This document shows positions 45,539 to 59,100 of a stretch of DNA of 64,000 nucleotides, one piece after another (positions within the stretch are counted from its first letter, which is position 1; each line of letters starts with the position of its first letter). The position numbers and the translations under genes are program-made. The notes under the pieces are model-generated. The model had not been told where the DNA came from and ran no database searches. It saw only the letters and a program-made list of their open reading frames with translations. Source of the DNA: Turbatrix aceti (lineage: Eukaryota; Nematoda; Chromadorea; Rhabditida; Panagrolaimidae); contig OZ017766.1 in NCBI GenBank assembly GCA_963969345.1, forward strand, positions 8,928,001-8,992,000, given 5' to 3'.

Positions 45539-45608
45539 CTGAGCGTGCCAGTGCAAAAGCTCACGCGTTCCCAGAAGTCCTATTTTTTTCAAAAGAACTT
45601 GAAGCCTC

Positions 45609-45627
45609 CGCGCGCGCGCGCGCGCGT
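45609..45627. repeat. (CG)n run
   Basis: An uninterrupted alternating CG tract of about 18 bases, unusual in this AT-rich sequence and able to adopt Z-DNA. It lies about 70 bases upstream (minus strand sense) of the candidate orphan exon. Confidence 0.85.
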
Positions 45628-48536
45628 GTAACTCGGTTTGCCCGTTTTTAGCGCTACCAGGAGGGTGCAAGCACTTTTCGGTTTATGACTTTACCACCGC
45701 GTTGTTGGCCTGGTAAACATGTTTTTGTAACGGGTAAAGTAATCGGATGGGATTAAAGAACCCTGGGATTACGGTTATAAATTTGTAGCGGCTTTTTAGT
45801 GTCAAAATAAATAAAAAAAGTATCGGCCTATTAATAAATATAAAGGTACATAAATTCTGGGGGCTGAACACTTGACTTTCCAGCAGTTGTCCAAATGTCA
45901 AATGTTATTAATTCCCGGCGGCATAAACTTTGATTAGTGAATAAGAACATTCGTTGCGAGACCAAAGATCCAAAGATAGTGCATCATGGTTTATGATTTC
46001 GTCGCGGGACCAAAGACGGTTTTTAAAGGTAAAAAAGTGTCGATCGTTTCAAGACCAAAGATGCCTTAATCTTGGCATTTTATCTCATGAATACAATAAG
46101 GAAGTTTACATACAAAGCCACGAGGATTTACTTATCCGAGAGCAAAAGTGCGTTAAAAAAGACCTAATTTCTCTTTTCAAAGTTTATCAAATTAAAAATG
46201 TACTTTGTAAACTGTTGCTGATAAGATTTTTAATTCTCTTGTTTGCACATTTTCTAGACCTATACAACGGGTATATTAGATTATTATTCACGACGCAATA
46301 TCCGTAAATTGCATAAATGTGAAAGTACTGTAAATTGGATTACCTCACTTGACGCAATGCAACGTGCATGACCTTTTTGATGTTACGATATTATTTATTA
46401 CGATATTAGTACCAGCAAAATATGAAAATATTATAAGTTGGCTCGTATCGTTCAAGTTAACGGCAGAGTCCTGGCCCAGGAGTCACTCCTGGGAAAAGTG
46501 CGAGTGAAAATTATGGGGTCACCTGAGGGGACCTGAGAGGGGGCAGCTACATTTTCTGTGGGTATATTGTAGCTTGATATACCGGACAGAAAATTTTTGT
46601 TATGGCGTTTAAAAAAAGTGGTGGTTTTGTTAATCATGAAATTCCGCTTTTTTTGTTTAAATAAAAAAATGTATCGTAATTTTTTTTATTATGATATATT
46701 TTTTTATTTATGTAAAAAGAAAACATGATTTCACGGACCTTTGTTTTGTTAAATCCGAAATCCTACAACAAAATAAAAAGTGGGATTTTGGATTTAAAAA
46801 AAAACAAAGGTTGATAAAATCTTGTGCCTTGTTTTTTCCTCCAAAAACGGCTTCGTCACACACTACCAGAGAACGAGAACGTTTCCGGAGCAATAATCCA
46901 GGTTGTTCCCAGAACGCAGAATACCAGAATGGAGATTTCACGTGAACGTTTGGCATTTGCTCGACTTGTTTTTGCCAAAAAAGATTAGTGACAGATGAAA
47001 ACCTATAGTGGAATAATTTTTATCCCGAGCTGAATAAAAAATATGTAAAAAAACAAACTGGATTTGCAGGAAGCTAACGTAAGCCACGGAGGGGGGGGGG
47101 GCAGTTTTTATGTACGCGGCAGCGGCGGCATTTGCCACCACCGTTACCAAGCGTGGGGTGCCGACCACGGCCGCGGGCGCGGGAAAGTCACGCAGTCCAA
47201 AACAGGACTTGTATTGTATCCGGAATTTCTCAGGATTTTCGGAAGAAGAAAAAAAATACGTCAACAATGGACTATTATAATTGTGGCCTGTTTTTGGGGT
47301 TACAAAAGCATGAAAAAAGTTGTTATTGAAAAACAATGTTGAAACACTTTTTTTATGCTAAGTAAATATGCATTGTTCAGGGGTACTATACTTTTGGCAG
47401 AATCCAGAAAACAAAAAAAAAGTGGCGACCGAAAAAAAGGGCAAATGGCACCAAAAAGTTGAAATTTGAAAATTTCGATGCTCCTGCGACGAAAGTTTTA
47501 AAATTTCTAAAATGAAAAAAATGAAAATGTACTAATTTAATGAAAAATGTACTAATTGCACACTCGGTTCTCTCGCAACGAAAGTCAAATTGTGTTCAAT
47601 GCGCACGCGATGGTCCTAACGACCACAAAAACGGATCCCAAAACGAAAAAAAATTTCCATTCGAGAACTCCTGTTTTTTCAATTTGTATCATTTTGTACC
47701 ATTTTTTATTCATAACACCGGTAAACGTGTTTATTTTTTTCATGTTCAAAGGTTGCAAAAAACTATTCTGCAAGATATACAGTATAATAATAATAATAAT
47801 AGTTCACGTGAAGACATATGTAGAGAGAAAGAAGAAGAGAGACAGCACAGCGTGTACGTGAGGCTATCAGAATAATGTGGCACAATTGTGTTGGGGTACA
47901 AATTGGTATAGATAGTAGAATACTCTAGATACATTTTTATTTTTAATGGCAAGAAGCAAGAGCAAGAGGCACACGGGGAAGACAAAAAAATGTATGGATA
48001 CCTTAAAACATCCGGTAGGAGGCCGGGGGCAAGGGGGCATGATTCGGGGAACCCAAGAAAAAACTCGTGCGTGACACAACACAACAACAACCTGATCGAT
48101 GAAGAAGAAGACGAAGAAGAAGAAAAAAGTACAGAAATTATACTATGAAACTATTTTTACGATAGGGACGAGGACAACGACGAGGAAGAAGAAGAAGAAG
48201 ATGAAGATGGAAGCCTGTCCAGAGGGCAATAAAAGTAGTTTAGAGGGGTTTACGATAAGTTAGTGCTCATTCATCCGAGTGAGCCGAGAGTCAAAAACCC
48301 TCACGGCTTACATAGATGGTCCGAACGAACAGGTAAAGAGATTTGAATGAGATTTGTCGTTTTTTTAAGCAAGCAGACTCTGCCAGGTGTCAGGTGTCAG
48401 GTGAGCAGGACCTAATAGAAGGATCTAACAGGTAGGAAAAAAGGGGGCTGAGGGATAGTAACAAAAGTTGTGGAAGGACCTAACTCGCCCAGACAGGGGG
48501 CCTAACATGACAGGTGCACAGGTAACATCTGCAGAA

Positions 48537-50624
48537 TTACGCTTCCACAGATTCAAAGCTATGCATCACCTTGGCAAATGCAATGTCACGCTCAATACTT
48601 GAATTTTCCTCGTCGATACTGGTATCTGTGGATGCAGGTGTAGTGTCGACTTCGGAGGAAGAGGGCTCTTTTTCTTCGTGGAAGACTTCGAGGGGTCCGT
48701 CGTGCTGGAAGAAGGGATGGTTCTGCGGGATGGCAAAGCTCTGAGGCTGCCTGAGAAGGACACCGTTCGAGACGGCACCGAGTGCGCGACCGATCACCTG
48801 GGGCCTGAACTCGCGGTGACCCTGGTTGGAAGCTGTTGAGAAGCGACCTCGTGTCCTGTTGATTCTTCTTCCTGGAAAAAAAGTGGATCAAAAAAGGTAA
48901 AAATCAGGTAAAAACCCACTTCTCTGACAGGTAATACAGGTAATCCTGATCGGTTGTCCGGAGATTGGTACATTGTTTCTCAGCAATGGTGAGGGATAGT
49001 TCGGGCACGTTCCCGGTACCGGTGACGAAGCGTGGCCAGGATTGAACTGGCAATGCCGGGTCGCGGTATCGAAGAAAGCAAACTCGCAGTTGAATTCGTG
49101 ACACGTTCTCGCGCACTGATCCACCGACACGACGAGAGCGAAGTGTGTATAGCTCTGATCGGCGTCTGAAGGCCCAGCTGGGCCGTGCTGATAAAAGATT
49201 GTAAATGGACATTCCCCGGTTCGGAGACCAGTTGGATCCGTTGTTCTCGAAATCGTCGATGTCGGTCTTCGGGGTGCTGGAGCCCTCGGGGCCGGAGCAG
49301 GAGCAGGAGCGGGGACCCTCGGAGCAGGGGCAGGTAGACGCGGTTGTTGTTGAGGCAATGGTTGACGTCCCTGGAAGGGTCGAATGTTGTTTCTCGGAGC
49401 GAGAGTCGTCGTTGGCTGGAGCTGGGGTGGCCGGAAGAAATTTGGCTGTGGGGGCGGGGGTGGTCTGAAGCCAGCAACGTTGCCGTTGGGGTTGACGACT
49501 GTTCGGGTAAAGGAATTCGGTCGGGGTTGGGGTTGGGGTAGAGGAGCAGGTCGGGGCTGGAATGGTCGCTGTGGCTGTATCGGGGCGGGTTGTGGAATTG
49601 GCTGTGGCTGTGCTCGTGGAGGCAGGGGCGGGGGTAGCGGCCTCTGAGTCGGTGGTGGGGGTGGGGGTGGGGGTCTCTGAGGCTGTGGAGGTGGGGGAGG
49701 CGGTGGTCTGAAAGGCGCGGCCGTAACCACAGGTCTCGGAGTGCTGAACGCCGTCTGCAGAGGCCGGATGGAAGGCTGAACTCTCGGCACGAATGCCGGA
49801 ATCTGCGGTGGCAGGGGCTGGACAGGTGGAGGATTGGCAATTCGTCCGAAAACCCGGGTTGTCGTTTGTGGGACGAAAGTTGTCGTCACGGGAGCCTGTG
49901 TCGTCGTTGGCGGTGGTGCAGGTGGCTGAGTGGCCGAAGGCGCAGTCGTTGTTGCCCGGGTCGTTGTAGGCCTCCTGGTAGTGGTCGTTGTTGTCGTAGT
50001 CGTAGTCGTCGTTGTAGTCTTTTTAGCAGGATTATAAATATCCGGGATAAAAAGTTCGTTTTCCTTATTGGCTTCTACGACGTCATCATCGTAGGCTGGA
50101 TTTTCATCATTATCCGGGAAGAAGTCAAATTTCTCGCCTCGTACTTCGTCAGCGATAGCTCGGATGACGCCATCGCGTGTCGGCGCGACTTCTGAAAATG
50201 TCAAAATTCAAGATTGAAGGTCATTTTTTCGTTTGTTTGCAAAAAAATTTTTTCGTTCCGGTAGTTTTGACAAATTTTCAGGCAAGAGACAAGATAACGA
50301 AAAAAAGATTGTATCTATCAAAAATTTTTTTTATGTTTTTGGCGGCACATCAACATCAACATCAGCGTCGCCATCAGATTGACACCTGTCTTGCGCACAG
50401 TTCATAGTATGTACCTGTCAGACATATCGCGTCTGTCTCGACAAATAAGTATTTTTTTCTTCATCGTATTTAAAAAAATAATTATCTTTGTCAGACCAAA
50501 AAAACTCACTGAAAAACTGCATATTGCTGCCTTCGACCTCGATGGCATTTGGACTCTCTGCGGCACCTGTCAGAGAGACCAGAAGGCATGCTGCGACCAC
50601 GATCGCGTCGCTGAGACGCGGCAT
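48537..50624 (-). CDS. Secreted Thr/Pro-rich mucin-like protein with PAN/apple-like C-terminal module
   Basis: Exons 50624-50510, 50191-48920 and 48871-48537 keep phase (donors gtgagt and gtgggt) and give about 573 residues. Residues 1-21 form a signal peptide (AIVVAACLLVSLTGA). A run of 14 Thr and TTT-rich repeats are probably O-glycosylated. They are followed by about 200 residues of Pro/Gln-rich sequence with PPPPPPP runs. A Cys-rich module follows (CPFTIFYQH, CARTCHEFNCEFAFFD, HCQFNPGH, GTCPNYP, TCITC), in the style of PAN/apple domains. At the last splice junction it reads QRRRRINR, a possible furin site that would free the C-terminal 110 residues. An acceptor-like ctcttttcag sits 23 bases before the ATG. 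It is probably an extracellular matrix or cuticle protein. Confidence 0.82.
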
Positions 50625-51164
50625 CGTCGGCGGGGGCTCGGCTGCTGAAAAGAGCGATAGATAAGTAATAAAGAATCAAAATTAATTGCGCTGGGAGGGA
50701 TGCAAACACGAAATCACACCGTTATCCTGCTATCCCTACACCCCCCTTCCTCTGGGGGAAAAAGAAAAAAAAAAGAAGGAGAAAGCTGATCGCAATGCAG
50801 AAGTGCTTGATTTTGATTGCAAATCACAGCAATCAAATAAATAAATAAATTTGGTTCCGATTGAAATTTTTGGGGATGAGTCGAGAGTCAGAGGAAAGAA
50901 GGATTGGATCAATCACAAACACGTTCTTTGGTAAACCCGTTTTTTTTTTCTGAATATTTATTTCCTGTGTTGTTTGCCACCTTAAGGCAACATTTTTGGG
51001 GCTTTCGCTCGGGGGTGTTATCCATCCTCAGATTAGATCGTCCGATAAATCGTGCTTGCAAAACGTTGAAATTGTCTAAGTTTTTGCAAAAGTGATGGAT
51101 GGCAGATTAGTACTTTATTGCAGTTGAACAGAACAGCCAGATGGCATTCAAAATTTTTTTTAAT

Positions 51165-51395
51165 GCGAGAATGCTATGATGAAAAATTTTGAATGTTTTA
51201 AAAATATAAAAATTTGGGGCTTCAAAATTAAATAATGCCGAATTGAAAAATGTCAAAAATGAAATTTTTTATTTCGGCATTATTTAAGTTTAGAACCCCA
51301 AAATTTTTATAAATATTTTTAAAGTATTTAAAAAACTGAGTCAAATGATATGGTATCCGTTTCTGAAAGTACAGTAGTTTTTTATAAGCACTACT
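51165..51395. repeat. Inverted repeat related to family A core
   Basis: Segments ttaaaaatataaaaatttgg/ggcttcaaaatt and gtttagaaccccaaaattttt are inverted, and the centre aatgccgaattgaaaaatg faces its inverse. It resembles the inner part of the palindromic MITEs. Confidence 0.55.
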
Positions 51396-54300
51396 ATACC
51401 CGATGATCTGCAAAACATTCATATCTCATTTGCAAAAACAAAGCGGTGCAAAAAAAGTGCGCAGTGCGCAACCAAGACCCCAGGCTTCTTGGAAGACGAA
51501 TAAGAAAGGAAGGAAGGAATAAAAGGCGTGGAGATACACCTAGGGGGTGGGTGGGGGTGTCCCTTCGCAAGAGAGAGGTACTGGAAGGTGTCAATGAGGC
51601 GATGCGTCCTTTCACTGCCGCCTCAATAAAATAATTACCTTGAACAAGGAAAGAAGACAAAAAGACAAAAATGCAACAAATGGCGTCGATCTGTTTGAAA
51701 CCTGATCCGAAGACATAGATACATACATAAATAAAGACATGATTCCCATGAAAAGGAGGATACTGGTCAAGGAGGGTGATAAGCCGGTGTTCTGTGTCCG
51801 GCGTCTATGATGTCGTTTACAACCATTCCATTCCAGGATGGATAAAGAATGGACAACCGAAACAAACCGCAGACAAAAAGGCATGTATGTAAATACACGC
51901 TTAATCCCCTCTCCGGATCCATTCGTTCTGGGTATAATCAGCGGGGAAAAGAAAATTTTTGAATCGGGAAGTTGTACGTACAACTTGGGCAGGGCTAAGC
52001 AAAAGCGTTGTGGGCATAAAATTTGGGTTAAAGTCCGGTTTGTCGCAAAAATGAAACGAAATAAAAAAAAAAGTTGAATCGAGCAGTAGCAACAATGGGG
52101 GTAGGATAGGTTGGGTACCCAGCAGCGTTGTGCGTGGTGTGTCAACCAACAGACAGACGTCCGTTGGATGATCGTTCCACTCCAAAACTGGCTCCGGCTT
52201 TCTTCCTGACGACCACCATAGCCCACAGGGGATAGGATCTATCGCGTTTGATCCCATCAAACAACTGAATCTCACATCAGCTTGCTCGGGAACGGGAGTA
52301 TGAATGAAAACGGAACAACATTTTTTTCCTTTTTTTTTCTGTCTTTTTCTCTCCGCCTAGCTTTGACCTATTCCAGGAGATGCTTGACGTTTGTTTTTTT
52401 TTGTTAACCCGTTCCACCGAGATTGAAAGCAAAACGGGTTTCGTTGGAAAATTTTTTGGGAAAAAATAAAAAAAATTCCGATTCATTTTTTTTCTGAAAG
52501 GCATAAAAAAAAGAGGTTGAACACTTTGGCAACAACAACAGTAGGAGGAAGGAATATTTAGGTATTGTACGATCTGTCACTGATGTGAGACAGACTGAGT
52601 GAGTGAGTAAAAACATGGGGCAACAATTAACGGTGAACGTACATACGTACGTTCATAAAAAATGGCCTTCACTGATGGGAAATACATATATTTACAAAAT
52701 ATGTAAACACAACGTTTTGCAGCCAAAACATAAAAAAAAAAACTAGACTGCAGAATTTTGAAAATATTAACACAAATTATCCAGAAGTTGGGGTGGGGGA
52801 CATCTTTGAGCGTCCCCCCCGTCCGTTGGTGCAATTTCAGGATGAAAGTGTGGCGATAGACTATAGTATATACTAGATACATATGTATTTCCTTGTGGAC
52901 TACAGAGTGCCTACAAAATTGTTTTTATCCAGGAGGCATTTCAAGGTTATGTAGGAACACTGATTTTTTTAAAAGGCGCTGGATCCAAGGTTAACGGAAA
53001 TGGACTTCAAATTTGTTTTTTCTGCAAAAAAAAAAGCTTGATCGAAAGTTTTTTTTTGTGTTTTGGAAATGTCATAAACAATAACGTCATACAAATCAGG
53101 GGTTTTTAGACGAATTTGTTTAAAAAATATTTTGGAAATTTAAAAATTTTAAAGTTCTTTTTTGTTGTAATTTTTACGATTTTTTTTTGTCACAAAAAAA
53201 TTTGTTTGAAAGATAATTAAAAAAAATTTTGAGCATTGCAAAGTATGTATTTTTTGACATTTTTTACGGATTTTTTTTAAATTTCTAAATTTTTAAAATG
53301 TTAAAATTTTTTTTATAAATATAAAAAAATGTATTGCCCAGGAAAAATTTTTATTATAAATTAAAAAAAATTGTATTGCACAGGAAACTTTTTTTAAATT
53401 TTGGTCTTCTGAACTTTTGTATTCTGTTTCCTCCATTGTTTAAAAAAACAGAAAAAAAACAAGTCGTTTGTTGTTTTCGCTGGAATGTATTTTGAGTCCA
53501 AAAACAAAATTAAAAATGTACAAAAATGATACCACATTTATGAAGCGCATTAAATATTATATTAGTATGTAGCTCAACTGGGTTTGCTATTACGTGTTTT
53601 GCCAGACGACAAAAGACCGTAACTAAATAACAATCCATCAGGTACGTTTGTGCAATCATTTTTTGCTTGTACAATCATTTTCGAACCGCTTTTTTTTTTA
53701 AAAACCAAACCACAAAACGCGTTATTATTCTCGCCTATAGGCTACTGCAGACAAATTGAATCCTGTTTTCCCAGTTTCAATCATTTATTTAGTATCTATC
53801 GCACATACAAAGACAAGCAGTTAAAAACGCGTATACATAATTACGCCCCCAGGAAGAAATCAGAAAACAGGTGGAAAAAGGAAGTGCGCGGCGGGGAGTC
53901 ATCATGGACAATAATAAATATATAACATATATAAAACCCAATCAAGAGCATACATGCATGCATGCATTCCTGCAAAGAAAAAAAAAGTTGCATTACTTCC
54001 GCCTTCTTCCCAATCAATCTGTCTCCCCCTCTGATTCCCCTTATGGCAATACATATACGCAAAACACATAAAAGTTCAGAACAAGAAAAACTTTCACTTT
54101 AAAAGAAAAAAAAATTTTTGAAAAGTTTACTACCAGAATTTTTTTTTGTTGCGTTGCGTGAAAAAATTTGGGGCGAAAAGTGAAAGTTGTACGTGTACTT
54201 ACATTAGTATACTCCCGAAACAAAAAAAAAGAGCATACACGTTAATGGACGGATGGAAGAGTGAATGTACTACTAGTACCGGTTCGAAAAAAAAACAAAA

Positions 54301-54729
54301 TCTACAACGGCGACGAGAATTCTGACAACCAGAAAAAAATCATCGGGGAAATCTTACGTGCAATCATGATTTTATCTCTTTTTTTTGCAAAGAAGAAACG
54401 CGCAAGTGTCAAATTAAGTAAATTGGTTGTTTAAATACATGCATGATGTGTGTGAGTCACTTTTTGAGGAGGGATTCGTCTTTGACGAATTCCAAAAGTA
54501 CAAAAAATTTTTGTGACGTAATCAAGTCGGTTAGTCACCTGAAGGCCAGAATTGGGTGAACTGAGTTTTTATTAACCAAGGCAAAAAAAATGATAATTTA
54601 TTGAATAATAAAAAAAATTAATTTCAATGAAAAAGAAATTTAAGATTTTTTTGATATTTAAAAAATTAAAAAAAAAATTAAAAATTTTTGAATTAAAAAA
54701 AAAATTTAATTTTTTTACACATTTTACAC

Positions 54730-54880
54730 AAAAAAAAAATTTTTGCTCGCTCACAAAAACAAATTTTATCCTGTTCGTCCACGAACACAGTCAAAAATGT
54801 TCGTGTTCGTTCCATTTTATTACAAAAAAAAGCAAAATGCTCATTTTCGTTTGCGAACAAAAAAAATTACAACTCATCCA
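54730..54880. repeat. hAT-like MITE remnant
   Basis: gctcgctcacaaaaaca, cagtcaaaaatgttcgtgttcg and ttcgtttgcgaacaaaa match the TTCGTTCG family. It ends near catccattcctgg, a decayed terminus. Confidence 0.55.
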
Positions 54881-55650
54881 TTCCTGGAAGAAAGTTTGAA
54901 GACCAACCACTCCAGCTTCAGGTGCGCTCGTGCTCACCTTTACTATGTATATGAAAAATATTTAATAGTAAAAAGTTTTTAGGACAAGTGGATTTTTTTT
55001 AGGATCATCATTTCAAGTTAAACAAAAGTTGCGCGGTCAACCAACCGTGACATCCCGCATCCCCGGCAGTCAAGTATGGTTCACTCGATTTCAGTACGTT
55101 GACCCTGATTAATCCGGAAATGAATGAATGAACGAACAAACGATGGATTTTAAATAAATACATACATAAAAACCGTAAAAGTACAGACATACATAAATCC
55201 AAATACAAATCAAAAGTATTTTTATGTATAAACGCAAATGATTTTAAGCATGACAGAATAATATTTTTTTTTCCAAAATTCCCCGGACATCACGGCGGCG
55301 GACCGTCCAAAAGGTATTTAACTTGACAAGCCAAAAACCAGCTGCTGCTGCTGACCACAACTATTTATTTTTTTCTTTTTGTAGTCAGTTATGAGTGACC
55401 AGAAGAAGAAAAAAAAAAGAAATTTTTTCCCCTGCGCACTTGTGTAGCACTTTTGTACCATAAAATGACCATAAACTTGAATCAAAGAGAGAGTCCTATT
55501 CTTCTCATGTCAGGGATGACGTGATTAAGCACTTTACTGCGCGGTAATTACGAACAAATCACAGGAGCAGGAGTGCAACGGTTATTTGGCCGACGAAATA
55601 TGTATCTGGGCGGTACAATGTACTATGTACTCCGTTGCGTCAGTGGGGAC

Positions 55651-56131
55651 CAGGGATGGACGAACGTTCGGGTTCGTTCGTGTTCGTTTGCGTTCGTTCG
55701 CGAACAAATTCAAATCTTTACGTTCGTGTTCGTTCGTGAACAGATTTGCTTTGTTCGAGTTTGTTCGCGAACAAAGATAAATTTTCCGAACAGATAAAAC
55801 GAACAAAAATTTAGGTAAAATCAGTTTAACGGTGAAAAATTGATGTTATTTTTCCAAAAAATGAAAAATAGTGTCAATTGCCTTCGGCAATAAAAAGTGT
55901 AGGAAAACTGTCACAAAAAACGTGAAAACGCATAGTACCGAAGTTTACGTTTTTATCCCCTCTTTGGACAAAATTTTGTATAAAATATGCAAAAAAAATC
56001 TGTTCGTTGTTTGTTCGTGTTCGTTCGCGAACACTGACAAAAATGTTCGCGTTCGTTCGATTTCTCGAACAAAATTAACAAAATGTTCATTTTCGTTCGA
56101 GAACAAAAAAACGGCTGTTCGCCCATCCCTG
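55651..56131. mobile_element. hAT-like MITE (TTCGTTCG family), second full copy
   Basis: It starts CAGGGATGGACGAACG and ends GTTCGCCCATCCCTG. The flanking octamers gtggggac and atgaggac match at 6 of 8 positions. The interior is colinear with 27767-28194 (cgttttta...cctaagtttacg-type centre, ttttgtataaaatatgc). No transposase. Confidence 0.82.
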
Positions 56132-59100
56132 ATGAGGACTTCCTTATTGCGCGCGCATGGAACCAACCGGGTGCCAAACGGACGAAAGGACGGACGAAAG
56201 CAAAAAAAAAAACGACGGAAACACACCAAACTAAACCGGTTGGCGCAATGCTACGCAACGCAATGCGCAGGAACCCCAAAAAAAGGAAAAAAACGCGCAA
56301 ACGAGCACCAGAACCGAAAAAAAAATAACTGTCAGAAAAATATGCCGGTGCTGGGATGACATTTTAACGGAACTCGCTAATGTGAATGCATCAAAATTGT
56401 TTTTTTTTGAAGTTATTGGGTTTAAAAGAGATTTAATTGTTGTTTTCCTAAAAAGGGAGTGGTGCATTAGAATACTACACACCTTATACGGGCCAATTAT
56501 GCACAAAAAAACTTAGTTCGTTTTCTTTCGCAGAAAAAAAAATTTTGGCCAAAAAAAGTTATTTTGGTTGGAAACCTACGAAAATTGATCAAAAATAGTT
56601 TCTAGTAAATATTTTTAAAACATTCATCATAGTTTCTTATGCAGATTTTGTTTGGTTTTGTTACGTTTTTTGCCCGTTTTGGATCAAAAAACCTAAAAAA
56701 ACTTAAAAATTTTATAAAAAAATTCTTTTTGAATAAATTTTAAAAATATCGTAAAAAATTATGTTTGTATAATAAAAAATGTCAAAAAACTATAATAGTT
56801 GTATTTTTTTGTAAAAATAAATATGCAACAAAAATACAAAAATTAAAAAAAATGTTCAGAAGTACAAAAAAAATACAAAAAAAACTATCACTTTTGATAT
56901 TTTTAAATAACAAAAAATTGAAAAAAAACTATCAATTTTTAAATAACAAAAAATTGAAAAACATAAATGAAAAAACAAACACAGAGCTTTTTGGGCCCTT
57001 TCCTATTTTCCGTTTTTTAAAGCCAAAAAAATTTTTGTTCATCATAAAACTTGTTCCAAAAAAAATTGGAATCATATCTAACATGTTGTTTTTCACCTCG
57101 CTGAACCCTATTCATCATCGTATTTCACACGGAAAAGAAGAAAAAAAACAACAAAAGATAAAACCGGCAACGGTATCAAAAAAAAAGATGTGCTGCGTCC
57201 ATCGACTTAAAAAAAAGCAAAAAAAAATAAAGATGAAAAAAACAGCCGGATTTTGTAAATCGTGTCAATGAAATTCGCTTTATTGTTTTTTTCCTTCTTT
57301 TCGGGTCGTCGTTGTCGTAAAAACCATGAGAAAAGATTGATGTCAGTAACAAATGAAGCAGAACCAATTGAATAGGATTGGATTGTCCTTTTTTGGATAA
57401 CGCACGAGCTACGATGTACATACATAGTATGTATGCATTTTATGTACGGATGGGTTATACAGAACAGAACATCTGACAGTTATCACGCCTAATGACACCT
57501 TCCCATCATTCCCCATTCCTCCCGCTATGTTTTCCCATAGAACAGATGCTGACGAATTTTTTACAAAATTAGGGAGGGGGGGGGGAGAACGAACACCTGC
57601 CGAGTTACACACGGGTAACATGTTGTAAATAATATCCCGCAGATATTTATTATGCATAATTTTTTTAATTGTATTTGCAAAATTTGGCGTAAGATTCAAT
57701 TTTGCAAGAAAATGGATTTTTGATCGTATAAACAGTCAAAAATCCATTTTAGCAATGTATAATAGAAATAAATTTTTATACCAAAAAAACGCTGTCAAAT
57801 TTTGCAAAATTCGGATTGAAATTCAATTTTGCAAGAAAATGGATTTTTGGTCGTAAAAAGTTTAAAAAGAAAGAAAAAAAAGATTCCTGCAAAAAAAAAT
57901 AATTTTTGTGGTTTTACGCATAAAAAATTACGTACACAATTTTTGCGGTTTTTTTTATTATAATTTGAACTTGAACGTGACCTCAAAAAATTCATACATA
58001 CATATCCCCAAGCTCAAAATTGATGATTTGATATCCTCAACGGTAAATCATCAGGTGCTTCGTTCCAGTTCAATAATTTCCCACGATTTCCGGATTTTTG
58101 ACCACTGCTCTTTGAATCAAAATTGTACGTTCTTAAAAATGTTATTTTTTAATTGCAAAAAGATTTGTTGATTGTAATACAAGCCGCAAGCAAACAAACA
58201 CTAATTAAAAATCAATGTTAAAAAATAAAAAGACGGTAAAACAATGAAAAATTTTCACACGAAGTTTGTATAATAACTTTTCATTTTCAACATTTTTAAA
58301 AAATTGGGGGCGTTTTTTGCATTCCTTGGAAAAATGATAAATTAGAAAAAAAAATTTTTTAATTAAAATAAAAATTTAAAAAACATTCAAAAAAAATTTT
58401 TTAACAGTAAATTAGAAAAAATTAAAATTAAAATTTAGAAAAAAAATTTTTTTTAGACATCGATCAGTCATCTGGTAATATTCAATTTTTTCACAACGAA
58501 GAAAATGCCCGGTTGTCAGGCCGTTTGATACCCCTGGGTTAAAAGAAACGCAAGCGCATTATGAAAAACAAAAAAAAACACGACGTGTAATGTATCCTGA
58601 TTTTTTGACAGACTAAATCAATCAAACTGTATTTATGTACTATATTTATCGGTGATATAATGATTTTTTATGCAAAAAACGAAGCAAGCAGACGGATGGA
58701 TATCTTATGTATACCATCCAACAAAATGAATGAATAAATAAATATTTATGTAAATGATTCGGGTATACATACTTGGACGATATTTATCCCATCGGATATC
58801 AGAGAGCCTCCTCCTTTTTTTCCAGAAAGCCAGCAAAAAGGTTAACGCAAAATTAAGCATTAAACGTAAAAACCCGGATTCGTTATTGTTGCCGTTGTAA
58901 ATACAACCGGTTAGCTTGATTTGAACAAAAAAATTTTTTTTTGAAAAAAAAAATGAAACAAAGCATACGCGTGAAATTTTTGTTTAAACTTGATATGGAC
59001 AAAAAAATGGTTAAAAAATTATTTATTGAAAGAAAAATTAAAACAAAAATAGCAATTTTGTCAAAAAAACAAGTAAAAATAAATATAAAAACATATCCAA

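Larger units (their letters stand above)
43840..48530. other. Largely non-coding region
   Basis: Two weak minus-strand coding candidates are listed separately. Otherwise I see simple repeats, a 9+1+9 palindrome at 46475-46493 (cccaggagt centre), a poly-G tract near 47090, a GC-rich patch at 47060-47220 and GAA-rich runs near 48100-48210. The last part may be the 3'UTR of the 48.5-50.6 kb gene, given AATAAA on the minus strand near 47940. Confidence 0.45.

Noticed and set aside
46838..46950. Transmembrane-like minus-strand frame (ISILVFCVLGTTWIIAP)
   Set aside because: No acceptor or donor borders it, a second frame looks equally plausible, and no neighbouring exon joins in phase.
47060..47220. 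GC-rich patch with poly-G and an Ala-rich frame
   Set aside because: Simple sequence effects explain the frame, and no splice signals fit. It could be regulatory, but nothing specific supports that.
48980..49840. 286-codon minus frame and several plus frames over the Pro-rich exon
   Set aside because: These are out-of-frame shadows of a low-complexity Pro/Thr-rich exon.
51612..52226. 204-codon minus-strand open frame, the longest in the gene desert
   Set aside because: Composition is noise-like, with long Phe/Leu/Cys stretches from T-rich DNA. There are no splice or start signals and no motif.
55573..56359. Overlapping frames (74-162 codons) rich in FVREQ and RTNTN motifs
   Set aside because: They arise from the TTCGTTCG repeats of the hAT-like MITE read in every frame and recur at each copy.
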